Assembly (NCBI GenBank): GCA_963823215.1
Contig: CAWGKT010000015.1
Coordinates: 1 to 64,000 of the forward strand
Reading direction: 5' to 3'
Source of the DNA: CAIWHR01 sp963823215
Lineage (GTDB): Bacteria > Pseudomonadota > Gammaproteobacteria > Burkholderiales > Casimicrobiaceae
DNA: 64,000 nt
The translations under genes and the position numbers were made by a program. Below the pieces are notes generated by a model that was not told the origin of the DNA, ran no database searches, and was given only the letters and a program-made list of their open reading frames with translations. Shown here one piece after another: positions 57,797-64,000 of the stretch. Each line of letters begins with the position of its first letter. Within the stretch, counting starts at the first letter, position 1.

Positions 57797-59569
57797 TCAG
57801 CGATTGCCGATGTCGTCGTCGATGATGACGGGCCGGACAGGGCGCGGCGCCTCGTTGCCGGCATTCGATTCCTGTTTCGGTTCGCGTGGCTTGCGATTGC
57901 CGAAGTCGTCATCGATGCTGGCCGGAATCGCGGTGCGCGGCGCATCGAGGCGCGGCATCGCGTCGGTCCCCGGCGCACGCGGCTGGCGATTGCCGATATC
58001 GTCGTCGACGTCCGCCGGCCGCTCCACGCGCGGTGCAACGTTGCCCGGCAGCGCTTCGGCGTTGGGGCCGCGCCGATTGCGGTTGCCACGGCCCCGCTTC
58101 TTGCCCTGACCTGCGACCGGCCCGTTGGGCCCGCCACCGGTGCCCGGTCCCTTCGGTCCGTTGCCGCGACCCGGTACGCCGGGTCCCTTGCCTCGGCCCG
58201 GACCACCGGGACCATTGCCGCGACCGGTACCGTTCGGGCCATTGCCGCGACCCTGCTGCCCTTTGGGTCCGCGGCCGCGACCCGGTCCCTGCGGCCTTGG
58301 GGCTCCCGTTCCCGGCAGACCTTCAGGCACAGCACCGGGAACCGTGAGCGTCGTCATCACATAGGGCGAGGCCGTACCGTATCCGCCCCGCGCCTCGGCG
58401 TGCCGGGGTTTGCCGCCCTGTGGCCTACCCTGTTGTCCGAAGGGGCGTGCGCCGTGCGCCTGGCCAGGAGCGCCCCGCCGCGGCCCGCCCTGCCCCTGCG
58501 GCCGCCCGTGCGGCCTGCCGTGGGTCTTGCTGAAGAACTTGCCGACGGGAGTGTTGCCGTGCGTGGGCAACCCATGCACGCTGTTGCCCGGTTCGATCCC
58601 TTCGAAATCGGCGGTTGAATCGGGATCCGCCGACAAGTTCGCCGGAGCGCCGCCGGGCTCGCGCCCCGATCCTTCGCTCGCCCCTTCGCGCTGGCCCTGT
58701 CCGGACGGGCGCGGACCCTTGCCCTGCCCGCGTCCACCCTGACCCGGGTGGCGCCCGCCCGGTCCCTGCTTCTGCACCGACGGGCCCGTGGATCGCATGC
58801 CAGCCACCGTCAATACCGCCCCGACCTCCTCTGGCGTGAGTTCCAGCACCTGACCGCGCTTGACGCGCGAGGGCATGGCCACGGGTCCGTACCGCGTGCG
58901 AATGAGCCGGCTCACCGTGAGGCCGAGCGCTTCGAACAGACGCCGCACTTCGCGATTGCGGCCCTCCTTCAGCACCACGTGATACCAGTGGTTGGAACCC
59001 TCGCCGCCCCCATCGTCGATCTTCTCGACCTTGCCCGGCCCGTCCTCGAGTTCGATGCCCGTCAGCAGCACCTGCTGCTGCTCGGGCGTCAGGAGTCCCA
59101 TCACGCGAACGGCGTACTCGCGCTCGACCTCGTAGCGCGGATGCATCATCTTGTTGGCGAGATCGCCGGAATTCGTGAACAGCAGCAGCCCCTCGGTGTT
59201 GAAGTCGAGGCGCCCAATCGCGATCCACTTGCCGTGGCCGATGTTCGGCAGCTTTTCGAACACCGTCGGCCGGCCCTCGGGATCGTCGCGGGTGACGATC
59301 TCGCCGGCCGTCTTGTGATACATCAGGATCCGCGTGCGCGGCTCCGCGAAACGGACCTTCACCAGCTCGCCGTTGATCCGCACCTCGTCGCCCGGCCCGA
59401 CCTTCTGGCCGACGTCGGCGGGCTCGCGGTTCACGGTTATGCGCCCGGCGAGGATCATTTCCTCCATCGCGCGGCGCGAGCCGAAGCCGCACGACGCCAG
59501 CACTTTGTGCAGGCGCTGCGGCTCGCTGAAGATGTCGTCAGTGGAGGAGCGGTGACGCGGGGGCGTCAT
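57797..59569 (-). CDS. rluB: 23S rRNA pseudouridine synthase RluB, with very long C-terminal tail
   Basis: Isomerises U2605 of 23S rRNA. Residues 17-75 form an S4 RNA-binding domain (QRLHKVLASCGFGSRRAME). The catalytic Asp122 is in GRLDFNTEGLLLFTNSGDLA, and KEGRNREVRRLFEALG and RTRYGPV follow. The core ends near residue 260. The remaining 330 residues are Gly/Pro/Arg/Gln-rich, with RGNGPNG-type repeats and three copies of DDD(I/F)GNR near the end. Total 590 residues against about 290 in E. coli. It overlaps scpB by 32 bp and has GGAGAG before the ATG. Confidence 0.93.
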   Translation of the reverse strand: MTPPRHRSSTDDIFSEPQRLHKVLASCGFGSRRAMEEMILAGRITVNREPADVGQKVGPGDEVRINGELVKVRFAEPRTRILMYHKTAGEIVTRDDPEGRPTVFEKLPNIGHGKWIAIGRLDFNTEGLLLFTNSGDLANKMMHPRYEVEREYAVRVMGLLTPEQQQVLLTGIELEDGPGKVEKIDDGGGEGSNHWYHVVLKEGRNREVRRLFEALGLTVSRLIRTRYGPVAMPSRVKRGQVLELTPEEVGAVLTVAGMRSTGPSVQKQGPGGRHPGQGGRGQGKGPRPSGQGQREGASEGSGREPGGAPANLSADPDSTADFEGIEPGNSVHGLPTHGNTPVGKFFSKTHGRPHGRPQGQGGPRRGAPGQAHGARPFGQQGRPQGGKPRHAEARGGYGTASPYVMTTLTVPGAVPEGLPGTGAPRPQGPGRGRGPKGQQGRGNGPNGTGRGNGPGGPGRGKGPGVPGRGNGPKGPGTGGGPNGPVAGQGKKRGRGNRNRRGPNAEALPGNVAPRVERPADVDDDIGNRQPRAPGTDAMPRLDAPRTAIPASIDDDFGNRKPREPKQESNAGNEAPRPVRPVIIDDDIGNR

Positions 59570-60227
59570 GCTCTCCGTGATCTGCTGCAGCGCCAGGCTC
59601 GGCTGGTGCATCGGGCCGGTCGGCGGGCGGTGCCACGATCGGGATCGCGAGCGCGAGTTGCGCTTCGGCGGCTTGGGTGGTTGCATCGGAGTTCTCCAGC
59701 AGGTGGGAAGCGTCGAGCTCGGCCAGCGAGGGCAGCTCCGACAAAGCGGAGAGGCCGAGATCGTCGAGGAAGGTCTTGGTGGTCGCGTAGAGCGCCGGAC
59801 GGCCCGGCGTCTCGCGGTGACCGACCACTTCGACCCATTGGCGGTCCTCCAGCGTCTTGACGATGTTGGTGGACACGGCGACGCCGCGGATGGCTTCGAT
59901 GTCACCGCGGGTCACGGGTTGCTGATAGGCGATGATCGCCAGCGTTTCCATCACCGCGCGCGAGTAACGCGGCGGCTTTTCCGGCCCGAGCCGGTCGAGG
60001 TGGGCCTGGACGGCGGGCTTGCATTGGAACCGCCATCCCGTTGCAACCTGCACGAGCTCGACGCTCCTTCCCGTCCAGCTTCGGGCGAGGTCGTCCAGCA
60101 GCTCGTGCACCGCTGCGTTATCGAGTGCGGGATCGAACAGCTTCGCCAGCGTCCCCGCTGCAACTGGCTCTCCGGCCGCAAGCAGCGCCGCCTCGACGAT
60201 GTTCCTCTTTTCCTGCATGTCGTCCAT
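59538..60227 (-). CDS. scpB: segregation and condensation protein B
   Basis: Kleisin-associated winged-helix subunit of the SMC-ScpAB condensin. The 229-residue protein has IVEAALLAAGEPVAAGTLAK, then RYSRAVMETLAIIAYQQPVT and RGDIEAIRGVAVSTNIVKTL, ending the core at GRPALYATTKTFLDDLGL. A loose Ala/Pro-rich tail follows. It lies 25 bp after scpA and overlaps rluB. Confidence 0.95.
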   Translation of the reverse strand: MDDMQEKRNIVEAALLAAGEPVAAGTLAKLFDPALDNAAVHELLDDLARSWTGRSVELVQVATGWRFQCKPAVQAHLDRLGPEKPPRYSRAVMETLAIIAYQQPVTRGDIEAIRGVAVSTNIVKTLEDRQWVEVVGHRETPGRPALYATTKTFLDDLGLSALSELPSLAELDASHLLENSDATTQAAEAQLALAIPIVAPPADRPDAPAEPGAAADHGEHDAPASPLLH

Positions 60228-60252
60228 CGTGCTACCGTGGTGTCGATTCGGA

Positions 60253-61080
60253 TCAGGATGCCAGCGCGAAGGCCGGGCCGCCGGTCAGCTGGACGTAGAT
60301 CGGCGCATACGGCTCCGCCTGCGCGATCGTCACCAGCTGCTCCCGTGCGAGCTCGAGCAGGGCGAGAAACGTCACGATCAGATGCGGCACGTCGGCGTGC
60401 TGCGCAAACAGCGTCGTGAACTCGGCGAAGCGCGCAGGCTCCAGCGCCTTCAGAATGCGGCTCATCTCCGCCCGCACCGAGAGCCGCTCGCGGCTGACCA
60501 GATGATGCCGGTTGATTCGCGCCCGCGCAAGGAGTCCCGCCCAGGCGGCGCGCAGGTCCTCCGGGCAGACGTCCGGCATTCGGGCCGAGGCGGCGCGGTC
60601 GAACCAGACCCGCACCAGCGCGAAATCGCGGTCGGCTAGCGGCAACGCGTCGATCTCGTGCGCAGCCTTTTTCATCCGCTCGTACTCCAGCAGCCGGCGG
60701 ACCAGCTCGGCGCGGGGATCTTCCGGCTCGGCGCCCTGCAGCGCCGGGGGCTTCGGCAGCAGCAGGCGCGACTTGATCTCGATCAGGACGGCGGCCATCA
60801 GCAGGTATTCGGCGGCGAGCTCGAGCTGGGTGCGCCGCATCATCTCGACGTAGCCCAGGTACTGCCGCGTGAGCTCCGCCATCGGGATCTCGAGCACGTT
60901 GATGTTCTGCTTGCGGATCAGGTAGAGGAGCAGGTCAAGCGGGCCCTCGAACGTGTCGAGGAAAATCTCAAGCGCCTCGGGCGGAATGTAGAGGTCGTGC
61001 GGCAGCTCGAGCATCGGCTCGCCGTGGACCTTGGCCACCATTCCGCCGCCCTGTGTGACGAGATCGAGGGAGGTGGTCAC
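60253..61080 (-). CDS. scpA: segregation and condensation protein A
   Basis: Kleisin subunit of the SMC condensin. The 275-residue protein has the N-terminal block FEGPLDLLLYLIRKQNINVL and ELTRQYLGYVEMMRRTQLEL, then EYLLMAAVLIEIKSRLLLP. The C-terminal winged-helix region contains FAEFTTLFAQ and FLALLELAREQLVTIAQ. It uses a GTG start at 61080 that overlaps the trpS stop in GTGA, implying translational coupling. Confidence 0.95.
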   Translation of the reverse strand: MTTSLDLVTQGGGMVAKVHGEPMLELPHDLYIPPEALEIFLDTFEGPLDLLLYLIRKQNINVLEIPMAELTRQYLGYVEMMRRTQLELAAEYLLMAAVLIEIKSRLLLPKPPALQGAEPEDPRAELVRRLLEYERMKKAAHEIDALPLADRDFALVRVWFDRAASARMPDVCPEDLRAAWAGLLARARINRHHLVSRERLSVRAEMSRILKALEPARFAEFTTLFAQHADVPHLIVTFLALLELAREQLVTIAQAEPYAPIYVQLTGGPAFALAS

Positions 61081-62279
61081 GTGTAATCCAGTCCCATGGC
61101 GCCGCGGACGTCACGCATCGTCTCCTCGGCCAGCTTGCGGGCGCGCTCGCAGCCGTCGGCGACGATGTTGCGCACGAGCTGCGGGTCGTCGAGAAACAGC
61201 TGCGCGCGCTCGCGGATCGGCTCCTGCTCGCGGATGATCGCGTCGATGACCGGCTGCTTGCAATCGAGGCAGCCGATGCCCGCCGTCGTGCAGCCCTTGA
61301 CGACCCATTCGCGCGTGGCCGCGTCCGAGTAGATTCCATGCAGCGGCCACACCGGGCAGCGTTCCGGATCGCCCTTGTCCGAGCGACGCATCCGCGCCGG
61401 ATCGGTCTGCATCGTGCGGATCTTCTTCGTGACCTCGGCGGGCTCCTCGCGCATCAGGATCGCGTTGCCGGTCGACTTCGACATTTTCTGCCCGTCCAGA
61501 CCGGGCACCTTTGGCGTCGCCGTCAACAGCGGATCCGGTTCGGGCAGGATCATGCGCCGGGCCCCTTCGAGATAGCCAAACAACCGCTCGCGGTCGCCGA
61601 GCGAGAGGTTCTGCGTCTCGTTCAGCAGCTCCTTCGCCGCCTCGAGCGCGGCGGCGTCGCCCTTCTCCTGAAACGCCGTGCGCAGCTCGCCATAGCGGCG
61701 CGCCTTCTTCACCCCGAGCTTCTTGACCGCCGCCCTGGCCTTGTCCTCGAAGCCCGCCTCGCTGCCGTAGATGAAGTTGAAGCGGCGCGCGAGCTCGCGC
61801 ACGAGCTCGATGTGCGAGACCTGGTCTTCACCCACCGGCACCATGTTCGCGCGGTAGATGAGGATGTCGGCACCCTGCATGACGGGATAGCCGAGGAATC
61901 CGTAGTTGGACAGGTCGCGGTCGGCGAGCTTCTGTTGCTGGTCCTTGTAGGTCGGCACCCGCTCGAGCCAGCCCACCGGCGTGATCATTCCCAGGAGCAG
62001 CGCGAGCTCGGCGTGCTCGGGCACGCGCGACTGGATGAAGATCGTGGAACGCGACGGGTTGATGCCGGCGGCGAGCCAATCGACGAACATCTCCCAGACG
62101 GACTCCGAGATCGTCTCGCTGCTGTCGTAGTGGGTGGTCAGCGCGTGCCAGTCCGCAGCGAAGTACAGGCATTCGTACTCTTCCTGCAGCTTCACCCAGT
62201 TCTTGAGCGCGCCGTGGTAGTGGCCGATGTGGCAGCGGCCCGTGGGGCGCATGCCGGAAAGGACGCGATCAACGAACAT
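61077..62279 (-). CDS. trpS: tryptophanyl-tRNA synthetase
   Basis: Charges tRNA-Trp. The 400-residue class I enzyme has HIGH as CHIGHYHGAL (residues 17-25) and KMSKSTGN near residue 265. It is longer than E. coli TrpS (334 residues) because of an inserted helical segment around residues 175-235 (KARAAVKKLGVKKARRYGEL), a feature shared by many betaproteobacterial enzymes. It is followed by scpA and preceded by the M50 protease gene. Confidence 0.96.
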   Translation of the reverse strand: MFVDRVLSGMRPTGRCHIGHYHGALKNWVKLQEEYECLYFAADWHALTTHYDSSETISESVWEMFVDWLAAGINPSRSTIFIQSRVPEHAELALLLGMITPVGWLERVPTYKDQQQKLADRDLSNYGFLGYPVMQGADILIYRANMVPVGEDQVSHIELVRELARRFNFIYGSEAGFEDKARAAVKKLGVKKARRYGELRTAFQEKGDAAALEAAKELLNETQNLSLGDRERLFGYLEGARRMILPEPDPLLTATPKVPGLDGQKMSKSTGNAILMREEPAEVTKKIRTMQTDPARMRRSDKGDPERCPVWPLHGIYSDAATREWVVKGCTTAGIGCLDCKQPVIDAIIREQEPIRERAQLFLDDPQLVRNIVADGCERARKLAEETMRDVRGAMGLDYT

Positions 62280-62293
62280 GGTGTCTCACAGCA

Positions 62294-62953
62294 CTAGAAC
62301 CCGTCGGGAAGGTTAACCCCGGTAAGGGCTTCCAGCAGCGCGGTGACCACGCTGCCCAGCGGACTCATCACTACGCCGAGCACGCCCGTGGCAATCAGCG
62401 CGATCACGATGAAGAAGCCGAAGCGCTCCGTCCGGGCAAACGGGACCGCCAGCGAGTGGGGCAGCAGGCTGACCGCGATCCGGCCCCCGTCGAGCGGGAG
62501 TATGGGCAGAAGATTCAGAACCATAAGGGCGACGTTGATGCCAACTCCGACGATGCTCATGTACTGCAATCCCGCACTTGCCAGGGGCCCGCGGCCGGTG
62601 GCGAGCCCGAACACGATGGCCCAGCCCAACGCCATGACGAAATTCGACGCGGGGCCGGCGGCGGCCACCCAGAACATGTCGCGCTTGGGGTGGCGCAAGT
62701 TGTTGAAGTTCACCGGCACCGGACGCGCCCAGCCAAAAAGGATGCCGCCCAGCAGAAGCGTGGCGAGCGGCACCAGCACCGTTCCAACCGGGTCGATGTG
62801 CTTCAGCGGGTTCAGCGTAACGCGTCCCAGCATCCAAGCCGTGCTGTCGCCGAACATCCGGGCAACGTAGCCATGGGCCGCTTCGTGTACGGTGATCGCG
62901 AGGATGATCGGGACCGCGGCCAGCGCGATCTTCACAAGCGAAGAAAAATCCAT
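62294..62953 (-). CDS. site-2 protease family (M50) membrane metalloprotease
   Basis: The 219-residue protein has the zinc-binding motif HEAAH (His23, Glu24, His27) in a membrane segment, and a second motif, LNLLPILPLDGGRI, whose Asp completes the metal site. Further hydrophobic segments follow. No PDZ domain is present, so it is of the short, YwhC-like kind. Its physiological substrate is unknown. It lies 15 bp upstream of trpS on the same strand. Confidence 0.9.
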   Translation of the reverse strand: MDFSSLVKIALAAVPIILAITVHEAAHGYVARMFGDSTAWMLGRVTLNPLKHIDPVGTVLVPLATLLLGGILFGWARPVPVNFNNLRHPKRDMFWVAAAGPASNFVMALGWAIVFGLATGRGPLASAGLQYMSIVGVGINVALMVLNLLPILPLDGGRIAVSLLPHSLAVPFARTERFGFFIVIALIATGVLGVVMSPLGSVVTALLEALTGVNLPDGF

Positions 62954-63092
62954 GGACCGCGCATTCTACCCGAGTTCGGCAAATGCGGTCGGCGACAGCT
63001 TTGCGGCGATGCCCGGAACCACGCCCGAGATCGGCGGCGGCGAGAGCTTCGTCGCTGACTCTGCTCGCCGGTAAGGCCTTCGCCGAAATCGA

Positions 63093-63722
63093 TTACCGCT
63101 CGAGCCCCAGCCGACCCGGATCGCCGGCGCCTAGCCGCACGATGACCGCCGGCTCCACCGCGAGATCGACGACGGTCGTGGGCGCCGCGGCGCACGCCCC
63201 GGCGTCGATGACGAGATCGACCACCTTGCCCAGCGCGTTCCGGATCGCCTCGGCGTCGTTGAGCGGCTCGACGGCGCCCGGAAGGATCAGCGTCGACGAC
63301 AGAATGGGCTCGCCCAGCTCCGCGAGCAGTGCCTGCGCGACGGCGTGCATCGGCACCCGCACCCCGACCGTGCTGCGCTTAGGGTGCTGCAGTCGCCGCG
63401 GCACCTCGCGCGTGGCCGGCAGCAGGAACGTGTAGGTCCCCGGGGTGCCCTGGCGGACAATCCTGAATTGCCGGTTGTCGAGCTTGGCGAAATGGCCGAT
63501 CTCCGAAAGGTCCCGCAACACGAGCGTGAGGTGGTGCCCTTCGTCGACGCCGCGGATCTGCCGAATCCGTCTGGCCGCCGCCGCATCGCCGATGTGACAG
63601 CCGAGCGCGTAGCTCGAGTCGGTGGGATAGGCGATCACGCCGCCTGCCCGCAGGATGGCCGCCGCCTGCCGGATGAGACGCGGCTGCGGATTGGCGGGAT
63701 GCACCTGGAAGAATTGGGCCAT
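63093..63722 (-). CDS. L-threonylcarbamoyladenylate synthase family protein (YciO/TsaC type)
   Basis: The 209-residue YrdC-fold protein has the RNA/nucleotide-binding patterns AAAILRAGGVIAYPTDSSYA and RQGTPGTYTFLLPATREVP, and KRSTVGVRVPMH. TsaC makes threonylcarbamoyl-AMP for the t6A tRNA modification. The sequence is closer to the YciO branch, whose role is less clear. The chromosome may carry a separate tsaC. It is divergent from the cysB-like gene. Confidence 0.85.
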   Translation of the reverse strand: MAQFFQVHPANPQPRLIRQAAAILRAGGVIAYPTDSSYALGCHIGDAAAARRIRQIRGVDEGHHLTLVLRDLSEIGHFAKLDNRQFRIVRQGTPGTYTFLLPATREVPRRLQHPKRSTVGVRVPMHAVAQALLAELGEPILSSTLILPGAVEPLNDAEAIRNALGKVVDLVIDAGACAAAPTTVVDLAVEPAVIVRLGAGDPGRLGLER

Positions 63723-63771
63723 GATCAGCGGGTCGAGCCGCGGGTCGCCGCGACAGACGACGGCGCGGCTT

Positions 63772-63777
63772 TATAAT
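63772..63777 (+). promoter_or_regulatory. -10 element for the cysB-like gene
   Basis: A perfect TATAAT at 63772-63777 lies 35 bp before the TTG start at 63813. No good -35 is visible. Confidence 0.4.
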
Positions 63778-63812
63778 TGCCGCGAATTCTACCCCGCTCA
63801 GGCGCCGGCCCC

Positions 63813-64000
63813 TTGAACCTACAGCAATTGCGTTACCTTTGCGCCATCGTCGACCACGGTCTCAACGTGTCCGACGCGGCGGCGGCATTGTTCACGTCGC
63901 AGCCCGGTGTGAGCAAGCAGGTGCGGCAGCTGGAAGACGAGCTCGGCGTGCGCGTCTTCGTGCGCATCGGCAAGCGCATCGCGTCGGTGACCCCCGCCGG
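63813..64000 (+). CDS. cysB: LysR-type regulator, CysB/Cbl group (5' part only)
   Basis: The gene begins with TTG at 63813 and is cut by the window end. The visible 62 codons read LNLQQLRYLCAIVDHGLNVS with Met for the first residue, then DAAAALFTSQPGVSKQVRQL and EDELGVRVFVRIGKRIASVT. The helix-turn-helix is the SDAAAALFTSQPGVSKQVRQ region, which closely matches CysB, activator of sulfate assimilation. CysB and Cbl cannot be told apart from this part. Confidence 0.85.
   Translation, partial: MNLQQLRYLCAIVDHGLNVSDAAAALFTSQPGVSKQVRQLEDELGVRVFVRIGKRIASVTPA

Overview
The window looks like a chromosome segment of a high-GC betaproteobacterium (Burkholderiales or a relative; no species can be named from sequence alone). 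The support is gene content and order: ffs-dnaX-ybaB-recR, yceD-rpmF-plsX-fabHDG-acpP-fabF, ftsK/lolA/rarA/serS, glnE-ilvE-zinc finger-waaF, scpA-scpB-rluB, a LivM-LivG fusion protein and a CysB-type regulator. Nearly everything is housekeeping. I see no prophage, insertion sequence, CRISPR array, toxin-antitoxin pair or defence island.

Layout. 98-3804: a rhomboid protease and a B12-dependent ribonucleotide reductase (nrdJ), both with broken frames. 4047-4185: tRNA-Ser(GCU) with a clear terminator. 4265-11811: a minus-strand operon running from a near-consensus promoter at 11894-11922 through yceD, rpmF and the fatty-acid genes into lysC. 11925-13276: maf/yceF and an RsmI-like methyltransferase. 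13302-17768: a CBS protein and a tripartite TRAP transporter whose large permease carries an unusual insert. 17979-21048: recR, ybaB, dnaX, a 127-bp nested palindrome and the 4.5S RNA. 21202-25685: MltF-type transglycosylase, TerC protein, exported creatininase-family protein and exported beta-propeller. 25726-34130: serS, rarA, lolA and ftsK on the minus strand, interrupted by a plus-strand cassette of DUF1499 protein, HpaI-type aldolase and hydroxyacid dehydrogenase. 34349-41318: trxB, an Smr protein, a MaoC protein, a nitrilase-family amidase and the giant YhdP protein. 41427-48527: glnE, ilvE, zinc-finger gene, waaF, a SnoaL-like gene and tldD, all frame-broken. 48702-53529: a branched-chain amino-acid ABC transporter (livF, livMG, livH, livK). 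53794-57721: mscL, glnB, nadE and a DUF482 acyltransferase-like gene. 57797-63722: rluB, scpB, scpA, trpS, an M50 protease and a YciO/TsaC-type gene. 63813-64000: the start of a cysB-like gene cut by the window end.

How the genes work together. The central themes are membrane lipid supply (plsX, fabHDGF, acpP), replication and repair (dnaX, recR, rarA, scpAB, ftsK, nrdJ), envelope assembly (lolA, waaF, yhdP, mltF, mscL), nitrogen control and amino-acid supply (glnB, glnE, nadE, ilvE, lysC, liv) and translation (serS, trpS, tRNA-Ser, rpmF, rluB, ffs).

Data-quality warning. Single-base frame breaks cluster in two zones (about 98-3660 and 43200-53220), with one isolated break near 40080. They hit genes that are normally indispensable, and conserved motifs continue in the next frame across each break. 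I read most of them as sequence indel errors, but cannot exclude real decay from sequence alone. Start and end positions of broken genes span all their frames.

No stretch over 300 bases lacks a gene. The longest gaps (3805-4046, 34131-34348 and 53530-53793) hold only the promoter and operator candidates listed.
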